NCBI GenBank assembly: GCA_016763235.1
Contig: JAESUE010000240.1
Location: 1-17,293 of the forward strand
Reading direction: 5' to 3'
Origin: Pseudomonadales bacterium
GTDB taxonomy: Bacteria > Pseudomonadota > Gammaproteobacteria > Pseudomonadales > UBA3067
Length of the DNA stretch: 17,293 nucleotides
Shown here: piece after piece, positions 1-6,807 of the stretch
Layout: each line of letters starts with the position of its first letter
How positions within the stretch are numbered: the first letter of the stretch is position 1
Position numbers and translations under genes: made by a program
Notes under the pieces: model-generated
The model's input: the letters and a program-made list of their open reading frames with translations, nothing else
What the model was told of the DNA's origin: nothing
Database searches by the model: none

Positions 1-384
1 AACGTTGCTAAAATCAAATAGATTACTGATAACCCTCGTGATAAGGGGCAGTAGCGTCAGTCCTCCCGCGCTTATCGCTAACAAAAATAGGGGGTTCCCT
101 CGGGGAGTGCGAAGGGTCTTTGTCGTTAACCCGAGGACTCTCAAAAGTAGAAAAGCCCAAGCCAAGTTTCTGAGGCTTTCAAGGCTGAAACGAACGCTAA
201 ATGATGGAAAACCCCAACGGGATTGCGCTGCAATGGATAGGCTCCATGCCGCTGTTATTAACGATGCAATAATCAATGCCCTTCCCGAATCACGGCGTCG
301 CCACCCGATTATGGCGGCGAGGGTGAGGCCGAGAAAACCAAGTGCTCCAACAAAGTGGCTGATAAAGGGTATGCTATAAGACAT
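1..384 (-). CDS. PrsK-like membrane histidine kinase, N-terminal part (cut by window edge)
   Basis: The minus strand is open from an ATG at 384 to the window edge, giving 128 residues and no stop. The protein starts MSYSIPFISHFVGALGFLGL and is strongly hydrophobic. It has a helix at about residues 8-25, a WRRR turn, a second helix at about 37-50, then an ESLRNLAWAFLLLRVL segment and another helix at about 105-120. This pattern (short helices, W-R-x-R turn, then L-x-x-L-R-N-x-A-W) resembles the multi-pass N-terminal sensor region of PEP-CTERM-system histidine kinases (PrsK), which with the regulator PrsR control exopolysaccharide genes. The kinase domain would lie outside the window, so the family call rests only on the membrane region. 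The ribosome-binding site is weak. A mobile-element copy (473-528) lies upstream. An opposite-strand reading frame over the same bases looks like a shadow. Confidence 0.55.
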   Translation of the reverse strand, partial: MSYSIPFISHFVGALGFLGLTLAAIIGWRRRDSGRALIIASLITAAWSLSIAAQSRWGFPSFSVRFSLESLRNLAWAFLLLRVLGLTTKTLRTPRGNPLFLLAISAGGLTLLPLITRVISNLFDFSNV

Positions 385-472
385 TATAAGCTGCCAGGTT
401 TTCCTTCATGGGGATAGCCATTTTTTTGATTGCGGTTGATCATGGCGGCAAGGTTCTTTTATTAGACATACT

Positions 473-528
473 GTAACTACTCAGCGAACGCTGTTATGCA
501 TAAATTTGAGCGTGAGCTGAGTAGTTAT
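473..528 (+). mobile_element. Short MITE copy A (internally deleted, palindromic)
   Basis: About 56 bp that is little more than the two element ends joined. The left end is GTAACTACTCAGCGAACGC and the right end, read inward on the other strand, is ATAACTACTCAGCTCACGC, so about 17 of 19 positions match and the copy can fold into one long hairpin. The interior (TGTTATGCATAAATTTGAGC) matches the right part of copy B at 1273-1292. The central 80 bp of the full element are missing between the GCGAAC and GCTGTTATGC boxes. The flanks ACATACT and ACATATT may be an imperfect target duplication. It lies between darP and the PrsK-like gene. Confidence 0.7.
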
Positions 529-534
529 ACATAT

Positions 535-1095
535 TTAAAGCTTTAGCACACCATAAAGGTGTTCTTTGAGATAGTGTTTAAGTTTTTTCCTGGCCGGTGA
601 TGCGGGAAGGGCCTTTGTCGGTTCGGTGTCGTTATTTTCTGCGGTAGTTTTTTCGCTACGCGAAGTATTACGAATCAATTGGTTTAGTTGTTGCCGGTTT
701 AGCTGGGAATGTTCCTGTATGAGCTGTTCGCTAAGGTTCGATTCCGAACCGATCAGTTTCTCGATCAGTTCTTCTAGCCGAGCATCATTACGCTGATGGG
801 CGACGGATGAGGTTCCTAGGGCATCCATCGCCAATTTAATGGCGTCTACGTCTGTTTCTCGAAGAATTTTACCAACGAATTGAAAGTGCCTCCGTAGAGC
901 ATTGAGGTCTTTAATGCGGTCGGCTTCTTCAAAGGCGGCAAGAAGCTCATTACTAAGTGGAAGTTTATCCCTCTTTGTTTTGGGAAGCTCGTAAAGTTCT
1001 TTACCCAGTTTCTTTAATACTTCTGCTTCGCGCTTAATTTCGCTTTTGGTTATGTAGTCTTCATCATCTATATATTGGTCGGTATTTTTTGTCAT
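535..1095 (-). CDS. darP: DarP/YjgA family ribosome-associated protein (DUF615)
   Basis: A 186-residue protein, close to the usual length of about 180 for DarP (YjgA). The family associates with late 50S ribosomal precursors and helps 50S assembly. The N-terminal signature is KSEIKREAEVLKKLGKEL at about residues 17-34, followed by L-P-L-S-x-E-L-L and then the basic RRHFQFVGKILRETD segment at about 68-82. The rest is highly charged and helical with a lysine-rich C-terminus (KKLKHYLKEHLYG), consistent with rRNA contact. The ATG at 1095 is preceded by CGGGA at a reasonable distance. MITE copy B separates it from mgtE upstream, and copy A abuts its stop codon. The frame is intact. Confidence 0.9.
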   Translation of the reverse strand: MTKNTDQYIDDEDYITKSEIKREAEVLKKLGKELYELPKTKRDKLPLSNELLAAFEEADRIKDLNALRRHFQFVGKILRETDVDAIKLAMDALGTSSVAHQRNDARLEELIEKLIGSESNLSEQLIQEHSQLNRQQLNQLIRNTSRSEKTTAENNDTEPTKALPASPARKKLKHYLKEHLYGVLKL

Positions 1096-1172
1096 ATTTG
1101 AGTCCCGATAGAGGGTGTTTATTTTTGGGCAGTGAACGGTTAAATAACTTTTCAGCGAACCTTATGATTGTT

Positions 1173-1312
1173 GTAATTTCTCAGCAAACTCTGTAACTGT
1201 TCAGGTTGCGTTCAAATTTGAGCAGAACAAGGCGAAAAATGTGAGTGTATACGGTTAAATGATAATTTTTAACGCTGTTATGCATGAATTTGAGCGTGAA
1301 CTGAGTCGTTAC
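1173..1312 (+). mobile_element. MITE copy B (full-length reference, 140 bp) with perfect 8-bp target duplication
   Basis: The best-preserved copy. The left tip is GTAATTTCTCAG and the right tip, read inward, is GTAACGACTCAG. The interior contains CTGTAACTGTTCAG, TTCAAATTTGAGCAGAAC, AAGGCGAAAAATGTGAG, TTTTTAACGCTGTTATGC and AATTTGAGCGTGA. The box AATTTGAGC occurs twice. The element is flanked by identical octamers TGATTGTT at 1165-1172 and 1313-1320, which is direct evidence of insertion by transposition. It carries no reading frame for a transposase. The insertion point is a few bases past the mgtE stop. GTAA tips plus 8-bp duplications fit IS66-family transposition; the family assignment is inference from known IS66 traits. 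Confidence 0.88.
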
Positions 1313-1325
1313 TGATTGTTTAGGT

Positions 1326-2675
1326 CTAATTATAAACGATACTGGCTAATCCAAGAAAAGATGCAAAACCCACTACATCTGTCACAGTGGTAAGGATGAC
1401 TCCTGCCGCGAGGGCCGGGTCAATGTTCATTCGTTTTAGAATAAGGGGTAGGGCGGCGCCGGAAATGGCGGCAGCGATAAGGTTGATGAGTGTTGATGCC
1501 GCAATGATTAATCCGATAGAAATTTCGCCCCACCATAGTGAGGTAATGGAGCCAATGATTACGGCCCAAACCATACCGTTTACAAAACCCACTGCCACTT
1601 CTCTGCTGAGTAATAAACGAGCGTTGGCGAAACCTACGTGCCCTAAGGCCATGCCGCGTATCACCAGTGTAAGAGTTTGGCTGCCGGCTATGCCCCCCAT
1701 GCTGGCTACCACTGGGCTTAAAATGGCAAGTGCAACCACCTTTTCAATAGTGTCTGAAAAGAAACCCATAACACCCGCAGCAATAAAGGCGGTGAGCGTA
1801 TTGACCCCAAGCCACACTGAGCGACGTCGGCTAGCGGTCAGTATTGGCGCGAAGATATCTTCCTCTTCGTCCAGGCCAGCCATGCTCATTAATGAATGAT
1901 CGGCATCTTCACGAATAACATCCACCACGTCATCGATGGTGATACGTCCCAGTAGTACATTGTTTTTATCTACTACGGGGGCAGAGATGAGGTCGTGGTG
2001 TTCAAACAGGTTTGCAACATCGCTACGGTGCATATCTGCATGTATTGCTTCTGCATCGGTAAGCATCACTTTACGCACTGTCATGCTTGGTTTTTTGATA
2101 AGTAGTGTGGTTAATGGAAGTGTGCCGATGAACTGGCCTTTACGGTTAACCACCAGTAGATTGTCGGTCATTTCGGGAATTTCTTCGTGGCGCCGGAGAT
2201 AACGTTGAACAACGTCCAAGGTGATATTAGGACGAACGGTGATGGTGTCGGTGTTCATTAAGCCACCCGCAGTGTCGTCGGGGTATTCAAATACCTCCTC
2301 GAGACGTTTGCGGTTCATGCTATCCAGGGAGTTGAGGACTTGCCTGGTGACTGCCTTGGGTAGTGTTTGCAGGATGTCAGCTAAGTCGTCGGTATCGAGG
2401 TCTTCCAGAACACTCGTCAGCTCCTGGGTGTTCATTTTTTTGACGATTTGCTTAAGAATTTCATCGTTGAGGTACTGTAATACCTCGCCTTCTACTTCGG
2501 TGCTCACCAAACGCCAAAGGATGGTTCGTGCATTCGGGGGAATGGATTCCATCAGATGTGCGATTTCTGCCGGAGACATGCCGTTTAACATCTGGCGTAC
2601 TTTAATAAAGGTGCCACTTTCGAGTGCTTTATTAAGTTGATGTAGACGGGTTTGTGTTTTTACGGCGTGGGGCAT
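1326..2675 (-). CDS. mgtE: Magnesium transporter MgtE
   Basis: A 449-residue inner-membrane Mg2+ channel/transporter of full family length. The order is an N-terminal helical Mg-sensing domain (about 1-130), the linker motif FEYPDDTAGGLMNTD (129-143), two CBS domains (about 140-260), a connecting helix, then five membrane helices (about 290-447). The hallmark PVVASMGGIAGSQT lies at 321-334. The final helix has LTTVTDVVGF, with the pore aspartate at about 433. In the family, cytosolic Mg2+ bound by the N and CBS domains closes the pore. The ATG at 2675 has GGAG 8 bases upstream. It lies downstream of npr, separated by a MITE remnant, and upstream of darP, separated by MITE copy B. No defects are seen. 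Confidence 0.97.
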   Translation of the reverse strand: MPHAVKTQTRLHQLNKALESGTFIKVRQMLNGMSPAEIAHLMESIPPNARTILWRLVSTEVEGEVLQYLNDEILKQIVKKMNTQELTSVLEDLDTDDLADILQTLPKAVTRQVLNSLDSMNRKRLEEVFEYPDDTAGGLMNTDTITVRPNITLDVVQRYLRRHEEIPEMTDNLLVVNRKGQFIGTLPLTTLLIKKPSMTVRKVMLTDAEAIHADMHRSDVANLFEHHDLISAPVVDKNNVLLGRITIDDVVDVIREDADHSLMSMAGLDEEEDIFAPILTASRRRSVWLGVNTLTAFIAAGVMGFFSDTIEKVVALAILSPVVASMGGIAGSQTLTLVIRGMALGHVGFANARLLLSREVAVGFVNGMVWAVIIGSITSLWWGEISIGLIIAASTLINLIAAAISGAALPLILKRMNIDPALAAGVILTTVTDVVGFASFLGLASIVYN

Positions 2676-2697
2676 TCAGTGGCTCCGGTTGGATGGG

Positions 2698-2752
2698 GTA
2701 ACGTCAGTAATAGGTCGTTCCTGAACAGTTACAGGATACGCTCAGTAGTTAC
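2698..2752 (-). mobile_element. MITE copy G (short, degenerate)
   Basis: Read on the minus strand it starts GTAACTACTGAGC and continues CCTGTAACTGTTCAGG, matching the left part of copy B (CTCTGTAACTGTTCAGG at 1190-1206). The other tip is GTAACGTCAG at 2698-2707, a shortened version of the GTAACGACTCAG right tip. The middle is lost. No convincing flanking direct repeat remains, so it is probably old. It sits 22 bp upstream of the mgtE start, between npr and mgtE. Confidence 0.6.
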
Positions 2753-2778
2753 CGATAGTTTTATGTTGGGCGGCCTTT

Positions 2779-3048
2779 TTACTCCTCTTCTTCGAATTTG
2801 TTGTCGATCAATGCTTGTATCGCGACGAGCGCAGAGTCTTCATCGTGCCCGGATGTTATCAGGGTGATTTGAGAGCCAGGCCCTGCAGCGAGCATCAATA
2901 AAGACATGACACTTTTTCCATCTGCTTCTTTTCCATCAAAGCTGAGCTGGGTTGTACATTGATAAGCCTTGGCCAATGCAACCAATTTTGTCGCAGCACG
3001 GGCGTGTAGGCCGCGCCCATTGATAAGGGTTAGCGATAATCGTTTCAT
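2779..3048 (-). CDS. npr: Nitrogen-PTS phosphocarrier protein NPr (HPr family)
   Basis: An 89-residue HPr-like protein that carries phosphate from the nitrogen PTS enzyme I (PtsP) to PtsN. The active-site histidine is His15 in NGRGLHARAATK, and the conserved serine region is GKSVMSLLMLAAGPGS (about 45-60). I chose ATG 3048 (MKRLSLTL). The frame could extend upstream to 3090, but that would run into MITE sequence and add residues HPr proteins lack. It is normally next to rapZ; here 365 bp carrying MITE copy C separate them, so it may need its own promoter. The C-terminus is acidic (FEEEE). Confidence 0.95.
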   Translation of the reverse strand: MKRLSLTLINGRGLHARAATKLVALAKAYQCTTQLSFDGKEADGKSVMSLLMLAAGPGSQITLITSGHDEDSALVAIQALIDNKFEEEE

Positions 3049-3083
3049 GGTTTCTTTGTACGCTAACGGATAAAAGGTTAATT

Positions 3084-3212
3084 GTAACACCTCAGCTCAC
3101 GCTCAAATTTGTGCATAACAGCGTTAAAAATGATTATTTATAGATATAAACTCACATTTGTCACCTTGTTCTGCTCAAATTTGAACAGTTACAGAGTTCG
3201 CTGGGGTGTTAT
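3084..3212 (-). mobile_element. MITE copy C (129 bp, reverse orientation) with near-perfect 8-bp target duplication
   Basis: A near full-length copy in the opposite orientation to copy B. Tips are GTAACACCTCAGC and, read inward from the other side, ATAACACCCCAGC. The interior matches copy B (CTCTGTAACTGTTCAAAT..., AATTTGAGCAGAACAAGG, AACGCTGTTATGCACAAAT) but lacks the roughly ten bases GGTTGCGTTC. Flanks are GGTTAATT (3076-3083) and GGTTGATT (3213-3220), an 8-bp duplication with one change. It lies 35 bp upstream of npr and separates it from the rest of the rpoN-rapZ cluster. Confidence 0.85.
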
Positions 3213-3308
3213 GGTTGATTTTACTTTATTCAAGTATGGGATGGCTAACTCGATTTGAAAAGTTTCTTGTTCACTTAATAGTGCGTTTAGGTCTGAGCGT
3301 AAAAGTAT

Positions 3309-3334
3309 AAAAAAGTGAGCGCTTATATTCTCAC
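3309..3334 (-). terminator. Possible weak intrinsic terminator after rapZ
   Basis: On the minus strand, GTGAG (3334-3330) and CTCAC (3319-3315) can pair around a 10-base loop and are followed directly by TTTTTTAT. It lies about 80 bp past the rapZ stop, so it could end the rpoN-rapZ transcript. The five-pair stem is short, hence the low confidence. The rest of 3221-3413 holds no gene; only a faint MITE tip near 3377 is visible. Confidence 0.35.
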
Positions 3335-3344
3335 CGCATTATTC

Positions 3345-3377
3345 CCTATTTTATCGCGCTAAATTGTGAGTCGTTAC
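3345..3377 (-). repeat. Possible eroded MITE right-end remnant
   Basis: Read on the minus strand from 3377, GTAACGACTCACAATTTAGCG resembles the right end of copy B (GTAACGACTCAG, then CAAATT and GCATAACAGCG) with a deletion of about 9 bases. The first 11 bases match exactly. No second tip or direct repeat is visible, so this could be chance. Confidence 0.3.
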
Positions 3378-3413
3378 AGGGTTTTAAGGTTTAAGACGTG
3401 AGAGAGAAGGCCT

Positions 3414-4316
3414 TTAACCAAGCTCTCGGTGGCGGATTTGGGTATTGCTTCTGTCTACTCGGAATATTTTTGTTAGTTTCTCGGCTACATATACAGAGCG
3501 ATGTTGGCCGCCAGTACAACCAATGGCGACCGTAAGGTAGGCACGGTTACTTTGTTCGAAATGAGGAATCCACTCGTGAAGAAAACTATTTATTTGTTCT
3601 ACCATCTTGAGGGTCATGGTTTCTTTTTCAAGAAAAGTTGCCACTTTGTTGTCTTTGCCTGTGAGCGAGCGAAGCCCTGCCTCCCAGTGTGGGTTTGCTA
3701 GGCAGCGTACGTCATAGACAAAGTCGGCATCGATGGGCACACCTTTTTTAAACCCAAAGGAAATAAACTGTAAAGATAAACCCTGCCGCTCGACGCCGAT
3801 GCTGTTTTTTACCATTTCTCGAAGCTGATGTATGTTGAGCTGACTGGTATCAATAATTAAGTCGGCTCGAGTTGAAATGCCAAAAAGTAGGCGGTGTTCT
3901 TCTTCAATGGCTTCTGCCAGAGAGTGTGCATCATTGCTCAGCGGGTGTTTCCTGCGTGTCGAGCTAAAGCGTTGCATCAAGGTGTTGTTGTTACTATCGA
4001 GAAAAATTATCTCGGTGGAGATGTTCATGGTTGTGAGGGTGTCAATGACCTCGGGGAGAGAGCTAAGCTGGCTAGGAAGGTTGCGCGCGTCAACGCCAAC
4101 AGATATGAGCTGTATGTTGTGCTGTTTTTCTTGCAGCAGTGAGTCCACCAGCTGTGGAATGAGCCCCGCCGGTAGGTTATCGACTCAGTAGGAGCCCATG
4201 TCTTCAAGGGCTTGAAGCGCCGTGGTTTTTCCCGACCCAGAACGTCCACTTACGATAATGAGTTTTGGACGGTCATTATTGTTAGGTGGAGATGCTTTAT
4301 TCGAGTCTATTTTCAT
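3414..4316 (-). pseudogene. rapZ: rapZ (RNase adapter / P-loop protein) with an in-frame TGA at codon 44
   Basis: From ATG 4316 the frame encodes a full-length RapZ-like protein (300 codons plus stop) apart from one TGA at 4185-4187. Residues 18-31 hold the Walker A motif (LIIVSGRSGSGKT). After GSY the stop replaces the cysteine of the family motif Y-C-V-D-N-L-P; VDNLPAGLIPQL follows in the same frame. The C-terminal half is intact, including the FGFKKGVPIDADFVYDVR and AIGCTGGQHRSVYVAE motifs. In enterobacteria RapZ binds GlmZ RNA and guides RNase E, controlling glucosamine-6-phosphate synthase. A GTG at 4148 could restart translation without the P-loop, but it has no good ribosome-binding site. 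TGC or TGT to TGA is a one-base change. Mutation, sequencing error or readthrough are all possible. It lies 6 bp after ptsN. Confidence 0.85.
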
Positions 4317-4322
4317 GAGGTT

Positions 4323-4793
4323 TTAACCGGTTGCCCGGTGGTTCTCGTCTTTAATGGCAATTTGGTATAGCTCGTTAGCGTTGTGCGAGTTGCGAAGAGC
4401 ATCCCTGAAGTCTTTGCTGTGGAACGCGCTGGCTATTTCCTTGAGGGTATTGAGGTGCTCCTGGTTGGATTCCTCTGGTACGATCAAGGCAAAGACCAAG
4501 TCGACGCTGTTGCCGTCAATGGCATCGTAATCAACCCCCTTGTCAAGCAATACCAGCATCCCCATCGTTCGCTTGCAGTGACTGATTCGGCAATGGGGCA
4601 GACCAACACCCTCACCAATTCCGGTGCTCCCAAGGCGTTCTCTTTGTATGAACGCATCAAACAGCTCGTTTTGATTAAGGTTTGGGTTGATATCGTTAAA
4701 TTGTTGGGCGATTTTTTCCAAGAGGCGTTTTTTGCTGTTTGATTTAACGGCATGTAAAACGCGCTCTGGTTGAAGTATTTCTCTAATAAACAT
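4323..4793 (-). CDS. ptsN: Nitrogen-PTS regulatory protein PtsN (EIIA-Ntr)
   Basis: A 156-residue EIIA protein of the nitrogen PTS, the terminal phosphate acceptor from NPr. It regulates targets such as potassium handling and envelope stress by protein contact rather than sugar transport. The phosphorylated histidine is His67 in GEGVGLPHCR, preceded by the conserved RERLGSTGIGEG. The later VDLVFALIVPEESNQEHL segment is also typical. The start at ATG 4793 (MFIREILQPERV) matches the family N-terminus. It sits between hpf (24 bp) and rapZ (6 bp), surely co-transcribed. The frame is complete. Confidence 0.96.
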   Translation of the reverse strand: MFIREILQPERVLHAVKSNSKKRLLEKIAQQFNDINPNLNQNELFDAFIQRERLGSTGIGEGVGLPHCRISHCKRTMGMLVLLDKGVDYDAIDGNSVDLVFALIVPEESNQEHLNTLKEIASAFHSKDFRDALRNSHNANELYQIAIKDENHRATG

Positions 4794-4816
4794 AGGGCTG
4801 GTTTATTACACCCGTA

Positions 4817-5122
4817 TTAACGCGAAGCGCCATGATTGCGAGCGACTTGCTTTTCTTTATGCTTGAGTATTTGGCGGTCGAGCTTGTCAGACAAGCTATC
4901 TATGGCTGCGTACATGTCACTTTCAGCCGCTTCGGCAAAAATCTCTCCGCCACTAAAGCGTACCGTTGCTTCTGCAAGGTGATCCTTGCTTTCAATGTTA
5001 AGGGTGACATTTACGGAGGTGATTTTGTCGAGATGGCGATTTAATTTTTCGAGCTTCTCATTGATGTAGCTTTTCAGTGCTTCAGTAAGGTCTACGTGGT
5101 GTCCACTGATATTTATTTGCAT
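4817..5122 (-). CDS. hpf: Short ribosome hibernation-promoting factor Hpf
   Basis: A 101-residue protein of the short HPF/YhbH type, which binds the small-subunit decoding region and promotes 100S dimers in stationary phase. It starts MQINISGHHVDLTEALKSYI and has the beta-alpha-beta-beta-beta-alpha pattern, with the basic segment KLEKLNRHLDKI (about 23-34) and the second helix AAIDSLSDKLDRQILKHKEK (about 72-91). It lacks the C-terminal dimerisation domain of long HPF. A clear GAGGA lies 7 bases before the ATG. It follows rpoN, as in most gammaproteobacteria. Confidence 0.95.
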   Translation of the reverse strand: MQINISGHHVDLTEALKSYINEKLEKLNRHLDKITSVNVTLNIESKDHLAEATVRFSGGEIFAEAAESDMYAAIDSLSDKLDRQILKHKEKQVARNHGASR

Positions 5123-5177
5123 TAAGCTATCCTCTTTTTTTGAAAAAAATTATATTTCGTTAGGTGTTATTTTTCAG

Positions 5178-6701
5178 TTATATCAATCGTTTTCTTTCAT
5201 TGGAGGGCGGTATAGAAAGTGCCTCCCGGTACTTGGCAATAGTTCTTCTGGCAACCTTGATTTGTTGTTCTTTGAGTATTTCGGTGATCTTGCTATCGCT
5301 CAGTGGTTTTTTCGGATTTTCTGCAGCAATAAGTTTCTTAATAATTGCACGAATAGCGGTGGATGAACACTCCCCGCCAGATTCGGTGCTAACGTGACTG
5401 GAGAAAAAATATTTTAGCTCAAAAAGCCCTCTGGGTGTGTGCATGTATTTATTGGAAGTCACTCTTGAAATAGTGGACTCGTGCATTTCTACATGTTCTG
5501 CTATTTCGTGTAAAACGAGTGGCTTCATCGCTTCTTCGCCGTATTCGAAAAACCCCTGCTGGTATTCTACGATACGGGTTGCAACTTTTAGTAGGGTTTC
5601 ATTGCGGCTTTGTAGGCTTTTTATAAACCATCGAGCTTCCTGTAGATTGTCACGTAAAAAATTATTGTCGGCGCTGTTATCTGCGCGACGCACCATTGAG
5701 GCGTAGTTGTTGTTAATGCGCAAACGGGGTGCGATAGCGGGGTTAAGCTCTACTCGCCAGCGACCATTTTTTTGTGTAACGATAACATCAGGAACGACAT
5801 ATTCGGCGTGAGAGATGGAAATGGCTTGCCCTGGTTGTGGTGATAAGGTTTTTATAAGCCCGAGAACCTCTATTAAGGACTCTTCGCTTAACTTGCTTCG
5901 GCGGATAAGTTGATTGAAATCGCGGTTTCCAAGGAGTTCAATATGCTCAGAGATGACGAGTAATGCCTCTTCGCGCCAACATGTATCTTCTGGTAGCTGG
6001 CGAAGCTGAATAAGTAGGCACTCCTGAAGGTTTTGGGCTCCAACGCCTGGTGGTTCAAACTGATGAATGCGATGCAAAACCGCTATGACCTCATCGAGCT
6101 CAAGGTCGTAGTCTTCATCGTCGCTTTGGACGGTTTCACAGATCTCTTCGGGGGTGGCTGTGAGGTAGCCATTTTCATCAATGGCTTCGATGATTGAGAA
6201 GGCGATAGTTTTATCTACGTCACTGAACGGTGTGAGTTCAAGCTGCCATACCAGCTGATCGTAGAGTGTTTCCCCTGCAGCATTGCGCGTTTCCAGCATG
6301 TTTTCATTGTCGTTGCTACCACTTGACGATGAACTACCTGAGCCATTTTGATAGATGTCATCCCAGCCGGTGTCTACCGGTAAGTCGTCTGGAATATCGT
6401 TATTCTTTTCCATTTCAACAGGGGTGTTTTCTGCACTCTGGGTTTCTTCGGTGTTGTGCTCGTTATCGAGAGATGGCTTTTCAGCTTGCTCTCTTTCGTT
6501 CTGCTCCCTCTCGTTACTCGCTGTGTTTTCTGAGTCGTTAGTCTCGTCTTCTGAAACCTCCAGCATTGGATTGCTGTCTAGGGCTTCTTGGATCTCCTGC
6601 TGTAGATCTAAGGTTGAGAGCTGCAGCAGCTTTATTGCTTGTTGCAACTGGGGGGTCATGGTGAGGCTTTGACTGTTTCTAAGCTGGAGAGATAGCTTCA
6701 T
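5178..6701 (-). CDS. rpoN: RNA polymerase sigma-54 factor RpoN
   Basis: A 507-residue sigma-54 that directs RNA polymerase to -24/-12 promoters and needs ATP-dependent activators. Region I is glutamine/leucine-rich (MKLSLQLRNSQSLTMTPQLQQAIKLLQLS, split here only by length). Region II is a long acidic, Asn/Ser/Glu-rich stretch (about 50-140). The core-binding and helix-turn-helix regions follow, and the RpoN box ARRTIAKYR lies at 484-492. The frame is intact. There is no obvious Shine-Dalgarno sequence before the ATG at 6701, but the conserved N-terminus fixes the start. The 106-bp gap after lptB may hold a promoter; I could not place one. Confidence 0.98.
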   Translation of the reverse strand: MKLSLQLRNSQSLTMTPQLQQAIKLLQLSTLDLQQEIQEALDSNPMLEVSEDETNDSENTASNEREQNEREQAEKPSLDNEHNTEETQSAENTPVEMEKNNDIPDDLPVDTGWDDIYQNGSGSSSSSGSNDNENMLETRNAAGETLYDQLVWQLELTPFSDVDKTIAFSIIEAIDENGYLTATPEEICETVQSDDEDYDLELDEVIAVLHRIHQFEPPGVGAQNLQECLLIQLRQLPEDTCWREEALLVISEHIELLGNRDFNQLIRRSKLSEESLIEVLGLIKTLSPQPGQAISISHAEYVVPDVIVTQKNGRWRVELNPAIAPRLRINNNYASMVRRADNSADNNFLRDNLQEARWFIKSLQSRNETLLKVATRIVEYQQGFFEYGEEAMKPLVLHEIAEHVEMHESTISRVTSNKYMHTPRGLFELKYFFSSHVSTESGGECSSTAIRAIIKKLIAAENPKKPLSDSKITEILKEQQIKVARRTIAKYREALSIPPSNERKRLI

Positions 6702-6807
6702 ATAATTTTAAATACGTTAACTACTGCAAATGGTTTGGCGAAAGAACAGCCGCTTTTCTTTATGTTGCGCTGCGGGCGGGTAGAGCAAAGCATATCGCTT
6801 TCTAAAA

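Noticed and set aside
5..379. Plus-strand 124-codon open frame, basic and proline/arginine-rich
   Set aside because: It is the shadow of the hydrophobic, family-like minus-strand PrsK N-terminus. Its composition looks like an antisense artefact and it has no ribosome-binding site.
3049..3090. Longer NPr start (MLQLTFYPL...)
   Set aside because: It would reach into MITE copy C and its target repeat, and HPr proteins begin close to the MKRLSLTL start.
4185..4187. Selenocysteine insertion at the rapZ TGA
   Set aside because: I see no convincing stable hairpin with a SECIS-like loop right after the TGA, and RapZ is not a known selenoprotein. Kept only as a test in the finding.
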